A DNA stretch of 64,000 nt, taken from positions 1,488,001-1,552,000 of the forward strand of contig LATX02000189.1 in assembly GCA_001466705.2 (NCBI GenBank), written 5' to 3'. Each line of letters opens with the position of its first letter. Position 1 is the stretch's first letter. The notes beneath the pieces were generated by a model that was given only the letters and a program-made list of their open reading frames with translations, was not told the origin of the DNA and did no database searches. This DNA is from Moniliophthora roreri (lineage: Eukaryota > Basidiomycota > Agaricomycetes > Agaricales > Marasmiaceae). A program made the translations under genes and the position numbers. Below, one piece after another: positions 10,057-22,331 of this stretch.

Positions 10057-12897
10057 TTACGACGATGCGTATAGTTTTACGACGCCATCAGCTCCGGCGC
10101 TCGCCATGAATGGCAGCGAAGAGTGGAATTCGACGTCAAGAACACCTTCGCGCGCTTTCTCCCGGTGTGTCGTGATCTCCTGAACGCACTGACGCGAACC
10201 GAGAAGGTCCCAGAACCGAATCGAGCAATCGTGGCTCCCAGAGACGAGTGAAAATCCAGATGCGTCGATAGACAACGACGTCACTCCGTCCAAATGCGCA
10301 TGCATAGAATGGGTACATTGCCCTGAAAATCGGGACCGTCAATTCTCATCCGACACGTCAATAAACACGCCTACTCACCAGTAATGATGTCGAATATTCT
10401 GATAAACTTGTCCTCGTGGGCGGTGACCAACAATGACATCGTTGGGTGTGAGGTTATCCGATTGATCTGCGTTGCGGGCGTTCCATCTTTCCACAAGAGA
10501 AAAAGAAGAGAGAAACGTTAATCCTGATACATCTGATACCCAAGGAAACAGGGTCCATACCGTAACTAATGTCACTTGGCAGTCGCTGCACCTCCTTTCC
10601 ACTTTCAATGTCAAAGATCTTTACGATTGCGTTCTGGTATGCCACTGCAACCTTTTTCAGATCGCTCTTTATAGCTTCGACAGCTGTTGCTCCAGGAGCG
10701 TCAGTGTCCTCATGCAAGTCGTCATGACCTATGCCCTCGAGGCCATGCCATCCCCATGTCAGCTTCAAGGAACCACCACCCGACGGGCCGCTGACATCCC
10801 ATACTTTGACTGCGCCTTCAGCACCGCAACTGATCAATGTGCTTTCGTCCCGTACGAGCGCCAGATCCCACACGGCATCGGTGTGGCCGATAAGTTCGCC
10901 TCGGGATCGGGTTTCGTCGTATGGGGCGTACGTCGTGTGAGATGACGCAGGTAGAGCCCAGACTCTTATTGAAGAATCAAGAGAGGCAGAGTACAACAGG
11001 CGTTTTAACGGGGAATGGATTAGTCGAGTTATAGCAGCTGAATGGCCTCGTAGAGTCAGTTGAGGCTCGATTTCCGTAGTGACTCTGGAACTATGATCGG
11101 AACAAATTAATGAGACCCGCATGACAAGGTGACCGAAGGACGTACTTGGAAGAAGCTAAACCGGCAACATCCATTCTCCATATCTTCACCGTGCAGTCAT
11201 CACCACCTGTAGCTAAGCATAGCTCATTTGGATGGAATGCTAATGCTCGGACCGCATCCAAGTGACTAAAAAAGGTCGCGTAAACAAAGACAATAAGTGA
11301 TCATATTTTAAAACGGAAACGAGATTATGCAACTAACTTTCTGAGTGTCCGTTTCGGCTTCCATACCTTGCTGCCTTCAACCTCACTACCGACGGATTCA
11401 TCATCTTCTACTTCAGTTTCATCTTCCTTAACGTCTTCTTCGTACTCTTTTCGTCCCCAGGAACCGTTAGCAGTAGACGTGAGTCGCGCTTGCTCTGACG
11501 CCTCATGGGAAAGCCTGAGCTTCTCCCTGAATTCATCATCCGGCCTGAAGATCGCAGTTATCTGCCGCGACTCTAATTCACCCTCTCTATCGTTGTCTGC
11601 GATAGCGGGCTGGGGCTGTGATACTTGAGGGTTTTGAGACGTGGACGGCTGAGAGGATGGTGGTGGCGGGGGTGGCTGTTGCTGCTGCTGCTGCTGCTGC
11701 TGTTGTTGGACCTGGTGCTGAAGCATCCCTGAACCTAGGGGATTGCTACGCTCTAGAGGCTGCATCTGATTTCCACTTGCTGCTGGGGCAGAAGAGGGAC
11801 CAGTGATAATGTTAATGCCATTCAGAAGCGGGCCTGATTCGGGGAGAACCTTCCGGGGTCTACCGTTGTATGCCATAGGGTCAAACGGAGGAACATTGGG
11901 TAGGGAGAGTTGTATCGAAGTATTGTTCAGGAGTGGTCGTTGCGGGAGAGGATTCATAGCTTGAGGTGATGTTAAATACTGGATTTCTTGAAGGCATCTA
12001 GAGGCGAAAAGGGTGCCACGTGCACACAGAGGAAATGAGAAACGGATGACGCGTTCCATGGAATGAGTAGACGCACTGTTTCAAGTACTCCCTGCTTCTG
12101 GCCCTACTCTTTGGGTCACGACCAGGTGGTGGTTTACCGAGACCTGCTGTACTAGTACCAGGACCATTTGCCCAAGTGAGGCCGCCGGCCCACGAGCCTC
12201 GTTGGCCAGGACCGACAGAAGGTGCACCATTTGGCATTCTGTCGGGTAATGGAGAATCTAACAAGCGAATGAGCATTCTGTCAAAGAGAACCGCGAAAAC
12301 TGGGGCATGCCTTCACTCCGGGGGGAACTTGTGCTGCTCTCCTCTTTTTGACCTTGTGACTCGTCTTTTGAAGCTGCTGGCGCTGACTGTGCTTGTATGG
12401 ATGCCAGCTTTGCGGGTGGAACGGAAGAAGATTGTAGTTGGTTGAGTTGTTTCGACCTGCACAGACATGAACACGACACGACACGAATGAAGGAAAAAGT
12501 TGAATTTTGCTGACCGCTCCATACGCAGCGCGTATTCCAGCATTCTGATACGCCGCATTAGATCGAGTTTGACATTCTCAAAGGACCGTCGCTCGCCCTC
12601 CAAGAGAGCTATTCTTGCCTAATACGATGATAATGAGTAACGCGACGTGAAAAAGGGACCCTCTGAGCGTACCCTCATCTCTGCTCGTTCGATTTCCCAT
12701 TCGTTACGGTCGCGTTCATATCTTCTCCATTCAGTCTGAAGAAAATGAAGGACGCTTGAGAGGGTGAAATCCTGGCCATTCTGTGGAGGAGGGGGAGGTA
12801 TGCTCTGCGTTGGCTGTTGATTTTGGGGGTTTTGTTGGCCCTGCTGGTTCGGTGGTTGAGGATTATTTTGCTGGAGGCCGTGTAGAGGGCCCAACAT
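10057..12897 (-). CDS. Striatin family scaffold (STRIPAK regulatory subunit, Pro11/Far8-like)
   Basis: Nine exons (complement): 12673-12897, 12515-12618, 12317-12456, 12077-12257, 11338-11997, 11146-11265, 10561-11090, 10379-10486, 10057-10322; all phases agree; 777 aa. After a Gln/Asn/Pro-rich leader comes the striatin N-terminal module: a caveolin-binding-like [16 protein letters not shown], then the coiled coil ending [11 protein letters not shown] second conserved piece reads [17 protein letters not shown] polyQ/polyP linker precedes a C-terminal WD40 propeller of about six to seven blades ([47 protein letters not shown]). Striatins bind PP2A and GCK kinases in STRIPAK, which in fungi controls hyphal fusion and fruiting. 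The domain order makes this a firm call. Confidence 0.92.
11677..11708 (-). repeat. CAG/CTG trinucleotide run coding for polyglutamine in striatin
   Basis: About nine CTG-type triplets on the plus strand read on the minus strand as a run of roughly ten glutamines, directly followed by a proline run. It lies in the disordered linker between the coiled coil and the WD40 propeller. Confidence 0.8.
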
Positions 12898-13200
12898 TGG
12901 GAGCTGAATGGTCGGAGGAAGAGTTATGATGACGACGGCGGTTCAGAAATCTCAGAGGAGACTGCCAGGCTTTCGCATCATGAATTCGTGACCACCATAT
13001 TGACAAACACCGCCAATCAACTTGCTCCTCCACAACTCTCACACAACTTGCATACAACTTGCACACAATTTGCCCTGTCTATGCGCCGTTTATGCGCCGT
13101 CTATGCACTTTCAATACAATCTTATTCTCAAAATGCGTATATCCATGCACCCAAAATCAAAAAGTGACATTAAATCCGTGAAATCCCCAGTCTACCCATA
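12898..13200. other. Intergenic, striatin upstream region
   Basis: About 300 bp between the striatin start and the last TMA7 exon, both on the minus strand. It includes repeated short words (three copies of CACAACTTG or close variants around 13040-13066, and TATGCGCCGT variants near 13080-13105). I see no gene. Confidence 0.5.
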
Positions 13201-13675
13201 TTACTTCTTCCCTGACCTGTATTATCACACAAGGTAAGTTTACGACTATTCCTCAGAGAAAAGAAGTGAATTTTACGTCCTTTTTGATCCCTCCTCCGGG
13301 CGGTGCTCCACTGACAATAAATCAATATAAATCAACGAGGAAAAATGTGGGGAGAACTAACCTTTTAGTAGCTGCGATGCAAAATCAGTGAAACAAAAAT
13401 ATAGCAGGCAGAGAATGTTACACACCCTTTTCTCGAGCAGCCTTCAACGCAGCTTCCTCAGCCTTCTTCTTTTCCTTAAAGGCCTTGTCACGGAAAACGT
13501 CAGAGACTGTTTGGACAATCGTTAAAACGCTAGCCACCTTGTCATCTTCATCCTCTTCCTTCTTCTCCTTCTTGGGAGCCTGGAGCACGGTTCGTCATCA
13601 AAGATCAAGAGCTAGCTGGCTATTCATGATCTTCACCTTTAATGGCTTGAGCTTTCCACCTTGTCTGCCAGACAT
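13201..13675 (-). CDS. TMA7: Translation machinery-associated protein TMA7
   Basis: Predicted exons (complement): 13637-13675, 13538-13579, 13426-13483, 13362-13371, 13282-13311, 13201-13216. These total 64 codons plus stop, which is the usual TMA7 length. The product starts MSGRQGGKLKPLKAPKKEKK, continues AFKEKKKAEEAALKAAREK and ends GGGIKKSGKK, the standard TMA7 pattern of a small ribosome-associated basic protein. Exon 4 is only 10 nt. The last intron (13217-13281) would start GGACGT instead of GT. With ordinary splicing the protein would instead end ...IKKDVKFTSFL at 13254. The family call is firm; the 3' splice structure is inferred from the conserved SGKK end. Confidence 0.85.
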
Positions 13676-13745
13676 GATGATGGTCGAGTGTGAAGGACGA
13701 CAATGTGTATTTACGTAACTATAGGGATTGGCATGAACCACCATC

Positions 13746-16700
13746 ATGCACCTCATGTTGTCTATAATACTCAGTCTCTATATTCTCATGGTCCTCGCTT
13801 CATCTCAAGCAATGCTTTCTCGAGAGAGCAACCATGAATCTTGGACTGTCCAGACGTCTAGCCAGTGGGACGTGAGTCGCGAATCTCTGGCCAAGCATCT
13901 CTGTTTATGATCCCCATCAAATTCAGGTCCTCGGCCCCTTTCCCATACACGCTAGGGAACAGCAATATCTATCCCCTTCATTTCCCTTGAACTGTACAGT
14001 TTATGCTCAACTCGTGCTCTGAATGATCAGTAATTCCCTCTTAATCAGTATCACAACCTATCGACTTTAGTGCAAGCTGGCCATCGTCATATGCCGACAA
14101 CGGACAGGTTTCCTGGGGCAAAGCCAACTCCGATAGCTCTGGAAATCTTCAAGTTTCATTTCCAAACGTCAGGTATGTCCAGTTTCGACCATCACCTGCG
14201 GAAAAAGCGACTATTTCAAACTATGTAGATGGCAGAGTTTGAGAGATACCGAAGGCTGGGCTGCGTTACAACATCACGCTGTTTTGCGAACTACATTGAC
14301 TGTGCTACCTCCTTCTTCCAACAATGCAGCTGTAACGAAACCACCAAGGCTTCGTGTGAACCTCATTCAGGGTTCCTATTTCACTATTCTTCCAGAACAG
14401 GCCAATGGAACATTGCCCCACTGGTATGCTGGAAACATCTACAACATGGAACGAGCGATACCACGGACTGTTGAACTTCCTCATCCACCTTCCACTACGT
14501 CGTCTACAACCTACCAACTCTTTGTCAGTGGTGATTACGAGGTAGACTCAAAGGCCATCGTCGTTTTGGGTATTTTCTCAATCTGTCCCTAGATCAGGCT
14601 ATTTGGAGATCCCCATGTCCAAAGCAGTGATATTCCCGTGCAAAAGATCACTTTTAATATCACTGTGGAAGATCCTACAAACGATATCGTACGGGAGGAG
14701 ATTCTGGATGTCGTATGCGACTTTGTCGACGGGCGTGCGTTCGGAGATGCTATTGGAATAGCTTTCCGAAGTATCTCTGGTTGGTGGACAGTGAATGATG
14801 TCCAACTTACCTCCGAATCCGACAATGTATGTGATTCTCTCAATGCTCGGCGCTTCCTCCACTGACCTTTTACAGGGCACGTTGTCTTTAGCACTCGTCA
14901 AACCCACTCGCATCGCACCCACACAAACCCGTATCGTACCAATCCGGATATCTCAAACCAGACCTTTCACGGCAACTAATCTCCACCTTGCACTCACCTT
15001 GACTTCCGCTTCTACCAATAGGGTTGTCTTGATCACTGTTCCAGTTACGCAACTTCCCCAATGGAGCTCGTCGGCCCCTCTGACCATCAAAGGAACATAT
15101 TTCTATGCTTCATCTATCGCAACTGTCTTCACCGCTAAACCACCCAAGTTTGAGGACCTTGAGATCCCGCACGCGCCTATACTTGCCCTGCGTAGGTTCT
15201 CTATGACGCCCTCTGATCGACAAGTCGTCTAATTTCCTCTTCCTTTCTCAGATGGCGCTGGGGTTGACGTCGTAGGGCAGACGTTTTGGTCGGATGCATT
15301 GCCGCAGAAAGATCACAGTTGGATCCTAATGCCGACTGGGAGAACTTCTTGGGTGCGATACTCGCTCGCCTTTTCCGCAGCAACACGTTCATAACATACC
15401 CCGGTACAGGGATTGGATTGGCACGGTCCGAGTACCCAGGATGCATGGGCTTCACTCGACGCATTAGTGAGCATCGTTGCCAGTAATTCGGCATGGAACT
15501 TGTGGAAAATCGATCCGACGTTACGAGCGGTAGTATTAGGACATTCCAATGGCGGACAAGGGGCTTGGTACCTTGCGTCTAGATACCCGGATCGTGTGTT
15601 AGCAGGCATGTTCTTGTCTTTACAACGGCCAGAAGGATACTCAAAGGACCTTGATAGTTCTCCCCGCAGCGGCGTATATCAAATCACAAGCCTATATACC
15701 CTTGACCATGTCTAGGTATAGTACCTTGCCTCCTTGCGTTCGCATTCAGGGGATTGACGACCGAATAGGTCAGCTCATTACATTGACCCATCATTGCGTG
15801 CTGTCCTGGAATCATCACTTACTCCGGACGACAATGACTTGTTCCTATCCAATTTGGCTGATACCCCCGTACTTGCTATCCACGGGTGAGTCGTCCCGCG
15901 ATTCACTAGTATGATTTTGTCTCGATCATTTTAGTGGTAACGACGAGAATGTACCTGTTTGGCATACTCGCGAACTTGTTAGTGGACTAAGGACATGGAA
16001 CCAGAATGCTTCAGCGACGTACGTTCATTATATAGATTTCTTCTTCCTGATATCTGATGTCTCCCCAAGTTTTAAGGAAGATCCTGGAGAAAGCCACTGG
16101 TACCCGACTGTGTTCGATAACGATCAAGTACAGTCATTTTTGGACCGGATTATCGAAGCCCCTGTCCCACAGTCAATCCCTAGAGATTTCACGTTGACTG
16201 TGGCTATACCTGCGGATAGTGGGTCGATGCATGGATGGCAGATTCAACGATTGAGTGTTCCCGGAAGGTAAACGTTCTTTGTATCAGAATGAGTTGTTGC
16301 TGAAGGCGTATGAAGACTCGCACGATTGCATGTCAAGACGACGGAAAACTATGAAGTACGAGTGACGTCTTCCAATGTGAAGTCGTTCTCTGTTGATCTA
16401 CGGGCTTTTATTGTTTCGGCTCTGTGGATCGACGACTCACGAATTCATCTCCCCCACGTCGACGCTAATAATGGACTTATGGCATTTGAAGCTGTGGACT
16501 TTAAAGTCTGGAAAGTGAGCACGTTACGTTCCAGTTGTGATGGGAGAGTCTAACATAACATAACAATTTATAGGTGGCTAAGCAAGCCAGCTCACTGCAA
16601 AGATCAGGTCGTGTACAGACTATACTGACCTCTGAAGCGCCTCTGGTTTTCGTTGTACCAGACAGTAGCACCCACGAGCTATCTGTGGCTCTCCGGATAA

Positions 16701-17226
16701 TTCATGACTTGCAAATATACCACCGTCTGGACGCGGAGATTCTGCGAGATACGGAGATCCCACCAACAGTACCGAATGGAAACCTCGTCGTCATAGGGAA
16801 AGATGTCTCGGCAAAGTTTGACATTGCTCTTAAACCGAATCCAGGAGGGAATCTGGATGAGCCGGGACTTGGTGAATTTAGAGCAGTTACTCGACGATTA
16901 AGAGGTATACATAGCGCTGATTCGATGTTCCAGGACTACTCTTCCTGCATCCCCATCCGACTAATCAAAACGGGAAGATGTTGTTGATGCAGTCAACGGA
17001 TGAAACCGGCCTGGAACGTGCTGCACGACTATTTCCGATAAGGACTGGGATAGCAGTGCCCGATTGGATCGTAATTGGTCCTCTGGCTGATAAGGCTGGT
17101 GCTGCTGGGGTTCTCAGTGCGGGGTGAGTTTTGGTAAAGTGGAATATCGAGCTAGCCTTCTGACGACCATCCAGAGTATGGGACAGTGATTGGAGTTGGA
17201 ATCCAGCCATGTCATGGGTTTATTAA
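13746..17226 (+). CDS. Secreted alpha/beta hydrolase, prolyl-oligopeptidase-like (S9 superfamily), 16 exons
   Basis: Exons: 13746-13871, 13927-13993, 14049-14172, 14229-14541, 14593-14826, 14876-15191, 15252-15352, 15410-15605, 15658-15715, 15769-15885, 15935-16018, 16070-16267, 16316-16514, 16574-16871, 16934-17123, 17175-17226; 890 aa. The hydrophobic start (MLSIILSLYILMVLASSQA) looks like a signal peptide. The catalytic core sits near residue 470: LALHGAG (oxyanion region), VVLGHSNGGQGAW (nucleophile Ser in GHSNGG), GGNDENVPVW (Asp) and DPGESHWY (His). Long beta-rich regions flank it. The intron at 15606-15657 is GC-AG. Substrate is not predictable: peptidase or esterase are both possible. 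The hydrolase fold is well supported. Confidence 0.85.
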
Positions 17227-17231
17227 GCCCT

Positions 17232-17249
17232 TGTATGTATGTATGTATG
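17232..17249. repeat. (TGTA)n microsatellite
   Basis: Four and a half TGTA units immediately behind the hydrolase stop codon. Confidence 0.85.
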
Positions 17250-17959
17250 CACCAAGACAATCGACGAGTCGACTGCTACGGAAAAAAAAAGGCAGTCAGA
17301 TGCGGCGCACAGCACATCGCTGTAAAACGGATGCCCTCGAGTTAGTAACTTGATCAAAGGTTTGATATGTGCATAGGCCATCAAAGTTTCCTGAGCTATC
17401 GTGTCGCTCTCGAGGAGGACCGATTTTCCGAATTGCAGCCAGAAATAGCTTGGGAGATTATCTTGCCCACTCTGGTCGCGAGTGACGACCAGCGAAATAG
17501 ATAGTTGCAGCAGTAAACATGCGATGGAGCGGGTCTAGCCACTGCTGGCCCATCAAAGATTTGACGCGCAGCACTGGATTTTTCACGTGGGTGCCCTAAC
17601 AACGGAAAGGGCATTGTGTGTGTTGTCACTGTTGTGCTTGAACGACCATCATTAGGTTGGCAACCTCAGGTCAGTAATTATATATCTTTTTACCTTTGTT
17701 CCTTCCCCCGCGCTCACCTTTGTCTTCTCTTTGCAGTTTGCAATCGTTTGCAAGGCGTTGAACGTCGTCCCTTCTTTTCAATCAACTCCTATTTACTGCC
17801 TGGTGCTGCAGCCGCCTCTGTACTATCACTCAGATTACCTCCCGGCGAGAGTCATTCCTTTCAATTCTAGAAGAGTCTAAAAGCCACATTATCTAGGTGA
17901 GTTTTCTTGTAAAATCAACTCGACAACGAAGCAGCTCATCTCCTTCGCAAGCAACAACG
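17250..17959. other. Intergenic and probable 5' leader of the tetraspanin gene
   Basis: About 700 bp with no convincing protein frame. A short A-run (17281-17289) is followed by sequence that, from about 17640 on, contains possible leader introns: GTCAGTAATT near 17671 paired with CTTTGCAG near 17737, and GTGAGTTTTC near 17897. A spliced 5' leader is inference only. Confidence 0.4.
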
Positions 17960-18871
17960 ATGGTTTCCAGAGCATTGATGGGCGTATGGGCCTTTTTGGA
18001 CTTTTGTCTCCTTGGATCAGGAATTATCGCAGTAGCATTCTCGGTATTGTGGAGGAAGCCCGACACTCTTATGAACATGGTTCTTAGCAATGGCAATTTA
18101 ACTTGTGCGTAACACACCTCTCCGACATTTTACATCTGACAAGGCTGTGATATAACAGCTGGCATGGCTCTGGGAATAGCCCTTCTCATAACGTTCTTAT
18201 TTTCTGTCGGTGCAATCGTTCAACGGAACCACGTCACAATTGGTCTTGTTATCCTGAATTACCTCCTCATTCTCGACGGTCTCGCGATTATTATTATTGG
18301 CACATTTGTCTGGGTTGCCACCTTGCGCGAACGAGACGATTTCCACATAGTGTACTCTCGGGTTCCTACATCAGCTCGCGTGTTCATTCAGGAGAAGGTA
18401 ATTTGCCTTGTCAGTCCTCGTGGAATTTTAGTCCTCACATATGCCTCCCAGTTCAGCTGCTGTGGTTATTTCAATGGCTCGGATTTGAATGAGCCGTCGA
18501 CCTTCTGCAATCCGACCCAGACCAGCTTCATCAACGCCCTTGACCCGAATGATGTCAACAACTCCAAGTTCTTCTGCGTAACTCCTGTTACGAACTTTGC
18601 AGATGTGACTTTGAACAACATTTTCACGACCGTATGTGTCTTTTGAGCTCACCTACGAGAATCACAATCTAATTTGGTCGTTCAGATCTACGGATTCATG
18701 GCCGTTGTTCTTTGCCTTCTCCTTGCCACGCTTTGTGTCATAAACATGGTATGTATTCTCCATTGACCGCTTCCCATTCCCTTTACCGACGATGACATAC
18801 TTGAACAGAGGAAAGAAGAGGAACGGTTCAAGAGGATCGACGCCAAGCGTGGAGGAAAAGGTTTCGTTTGA
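17960..18871 (+). CDS. Tetraspanin-like membrane protein
   Basis: Exons: 17960-18104, 18159-18397, 18452-18631, 18686-18748, 18809-18871; 229 aa. Four hydrophobic segments are visible: ALMGVWAFLDFCLLGSGIIA, MALGIALLITFLFSVGAIV, IGLVILNYLLILDGLAIIII and FMAVVLCLLLATLCVINM. The large extracellular loop between segments 3 and 4 starts with FSCCGYFNGSD, the CCG signature of tetraspanins, and has further cysteines (TFCNPTQ, FFCVTP). The short basic tail ends RGGKGFV. Tetraspanins organise membrane microdomains; some fungal ones are needed for appressorium or hyphal development. The fold is clear; which fungal subfamily this is, I cannot say. Confidence 0.87.
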
Positions 18872-19199
18872 GACGACCGATCTTCTCTCCATCATTCGTG
18901 TCGTCGTCTCGAACAAAGTTTCAATTCAATTTATTTCTCGTTTGGTAGTTACTGGACCTTTTCTCCCTTCATGCATTCCTGATACTTCCCTATCTGCTTT
19001 CTTTTCTGCTAGACATCATGTTTTGTGGGCTTCACAACTCTTCGTATCGTTAGTAGTTAGCTTCTAAAGCGCATTCATTGTAAATACTGCAGGTTAATGC
19101 AAACAAGTGAGCCCATTAACGTGTGATCACTCGTAGATAGTGGAATAACCAGCTGGACTTACCACTTCCGTTGTGCTTGACGGAGACTTCCCACGCACC
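18872..19199. other. Intergenic, tetraspanin 3' region and VID28 promoter
   Basis: About 330 bp, pyrimidine-rich in its first half (tetraspanin 3' untranslated region). I see no ORF or repeat. Confidence 0.5.
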
Positions 19200-22100
19200 A
19201 TGACTGTCCAAACTCCACCAACAGTTGACCGGCTGAAAAGTATAAAGAATCGGATAATTGGCAATCCGACGGCCAAAACGGAGTTGTCGCAGGATATCCC
19301 ACTTCTTGAGGTGTAAGTTTACTGAAAAATTCTTGTGCCATGTTCAACTAACTATTGCCAGTCTAGTCGAATGCCTTGCATCAGCTTACCAGGACGCCAT
19401 CCGAATAGAGGCAGCTCATATCATCACATCGCTCTCCATCAACACAGGCTCAGATAATGCTCTTGCCTGTCTTCTGCGCGCTGACACGCCCCGTGGGCTT
19501 CTCATGTCTCTCACTTCACCCTCCTCTCCACCGGTTCAAGCCGCACTTGCCCGGGCGTTACGATCGTTAACCGCAGCCATCGCCGACGTAGTGGGTCCTT
19601 CCGTATCCGGTCTACGACCAGAAACAACTGCAACCCTTCGGAACGATGCGCGCATTGCATTGGATGAAATATTCATGGTTGAAACGTTGGATGTGGTCTT
19701 GCCTTTACTCGGACATCATCATTATTCAGACGGCGTAGCTGTCTCAATAGCGCAGCTACTAGCTCGATCTTTGAGGGTTGCACAGCACAGAACGGCTGTC
19801 ACAGAGTGGTTACCTTCAGATGAGAGAGCAAAGGAGAGCAGATCTAGGAGAGGTTGGGAGAAACTTTCAGCTCACGGAGTTAATGCGCCCGCACGGCAAG
19901 GTGGATGGGTAACTAGGAATCTGAAAACTATGTTGGATAGTCGTGCACATAAGGTGCGATCTCAGCTATTCTTTAAGTCCCTGCGACTCATTCCTCTGAA
20001 CAGGTCCAGGAAGCGGCATTGCTGGCCCTCGGAACACTGGCGAAAGAGAATGTAGCAATTGCGTCTGCGCTCACCGAACACCAAGGTCTCGCCTCCGTTG
20101 TAAACATACTAGCCAAATCACGTTCTCCCGACCTTCAACTTGCTGCATGTCTATGGTTAGTACATACTTGAATGTCGCCCACGCAGTCCCGTTCATTTCA
20201 AGTATCTAGTGCTACACATATTATCCGTGCATCGCCGCAACCCAATGATTCCATTGCAAGCATGGTGATCAGCGTTCTGAACCGATTTATTTCGCCTCCC
20301 TCGACTTTTTCGACAGCCTCTACATCAGTATCAATACAACAACAGCGCCAAGCATGCAACATTCTACACCACCTAGTTATCGATGACCCTCCACTATGCA
20401 AGCTTGCCTTCACCCGAGGGTGCCTGAATAACCTTGCAAGACTGCTCTCCTCACTTACCATCATTCCATCTGGCGAACCACACACACTCACGGATATCGT
20501 CGGAGATTCAGGTAAAGACCGGAAGCCAAATACGATTTCAGAGTCATCGGACGAACCTCCCTCACTTTCTGTCCTACGGGAAGCAATTCTGACTGCTTTG
20601 GCTGCTTTAGCCCTGTTGCAACACGAAATTAGAATGGCATTGACGGAGCTGGATCTCGGCGAGGTCCCCATGCATCCTGCTCTCACAGCATCTTCCGATT
20701 TTGTGGCTTCAGAGGGTGCTTCTAATGGAGAATACACACCAACTCTAAACGGAGGGAAACACAAGGAACTCTTAGCATTGTTAAGGCTGACCATCAAATC
20801 CCCGCATCCCGGAATACGTTATGCTACAGCCGAGTTGATGAGAGCATTAACACGTTCGGTCGCAGTGTTAAGAACTAGCGTGGTGGATAGTGGGTTAGGC
20901 CAATTGATTCTCGAGCGGGTCATGGATCCGAAAGAAGACAGAAGAGTGGTGGGCGCAGCTTTGAAAGCTGTTTGCAATGGTGTGTGCGAGTTTAGCCCTC
21001 TACGTGACGGGTACGTCAAAGAGGGCTTGGTAGAGAGGCTTGTCAAGTTTATCAGAGGCATTGAGCCTTTCGATGCCGTGGAAGGATCACACTCGCCAGT
21101 GTTGGATACTAGCCTGCGTCCGATTGCTCTGTGGGCGATCAAAAATCTGGTGAAGAAGTCGGACGATAACAAGAAGAGCAAAGTAATGACAGAATTGGGC
21201 TGGGGCACCTTGGCGGAACTCATGGTCAGCGGGAAGCTTGAAAGTAGGGGTCGTCTTCGTCGTGTTTTGCGCGAGAAGAAGGCGAAAAACCGCAGGGAAA
21301 GTGTCATGGGTGGTATAGTGGGGTCCATGGATATAGATGGTGAAAGTGACGTGATGGTCCAGAATGCTGTTGATGATAGTTCAGATACTGAGGAAGAGAT
21401 GGAACAGGAAGAAGCGGATATGGATCAGGACATACCCGCGGTGCAGGAGCAAGCAATACATATCGTTAGGAATCTTTCGGAGAACGAGAGCGGTATCGAT
21501 ATGGTCTTTGGAGAGTTTGGCAAGATAAACTTGTTGGATATACCTTTCTTTGCTACTCAAGAGAGCAAGATGCCATCGGCTTCTTTTTCATCTCTCCCTT
21601 CACCTACGTCTACAGCAAGCTTCCCAACTCTATCTCCGGCACCTCCTCGAATCTCTCCATCATTACATCCAATAATCGCTATTCTCACGACAATTCTTTC
21701 TGCTCCACCGAGTGCCGCTCCGGATATCACACTGCAGGCAACGTTCACTCTGGCCAATTTATCGAACGGATCACCCTCTCAACAAGCACTCATTCTTAGT
21801 CATCCACCTCTGCTGAGAGCAATTAGAAACGTTCTTGCAGAAAGTGGTCGTGGCTTTGAGGGTGGCGATGTTCGAAAACCTGCAGTAGGGGCAGTATTAG
21901 CTCTGGCAAAAGGATGTGCTGGTGTCGTTAGCTCAGCAGGCAGTTCGCATGGCTTTGGTGGAGACGCCTCCAAAGTGATAACTAGTGCAAGGTGTCGGAA
22001 AGAAATGTCCGAAGCGGGTGTACTTGGTACCTTGAAACGAATATGCGAAAGTCAAGGAGGCGTTGTAGGAGTTGGTATTGGAATGGTGCATCATCATCCG

Positions 22101-22331
22101 CATCACCACCCGACTTCAGCTGGAAGTAAAGTCGGTTTGGGGCATTCGCATTCGTACTCTGCAACGCCGGCCATTTCTGGCGGTCCGTCGACCTCGCCGA
22201 CAACACCTACACATTCTCATCTGGTCGCGCATGCAGCTCCGTTGATGGACACGGACAAGGAGGTGGTTGAACTTGCACGCTCTGCTTTGGATTGGCTGGA
22301 CCATGATGTGTATGGGGGAACGGTAATGTAG
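19200..22331 (+). CDS. VID28: Armadillo-repeat subunit of the GID/CTLH ubiquitin ligase (VID28/GID5, ARMC8)
   Basis: Exons: 19200-19312, 19362-19953, 20004-20155, 20210-22331; 992 aa. The start MTVQTPPTVDRLKSIKNRII followed by helical ARM repeats (IRIEAAHIITSLSI, VQEAALLALGTLAKEN, GIRYATAELMRALTRS, RPIALWAIKNLVK, LQATFTLANLS) matches ARMC8/Vid28. Inserts include an acidic stretch (DSSDTEEEMEQEEADMD) and a His-rich run near 22087-22110. In yeast, Gid5 bridges substrate receptors such as Gid4 to the catalytic core that degrades gluconeogenic enzymes. A possible ATG at 20172 lies inside intron 3 of this model. Assignment is by repeat pattern and N-terminus, not alignment. Confidence 0.85.

Noticed and set aside
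20172..20209. ATG 20172 as the start of a separate gene
   Set aside because: It lies in an intron of VID28; the upstream exons continue the ARM repeats with correct phase.
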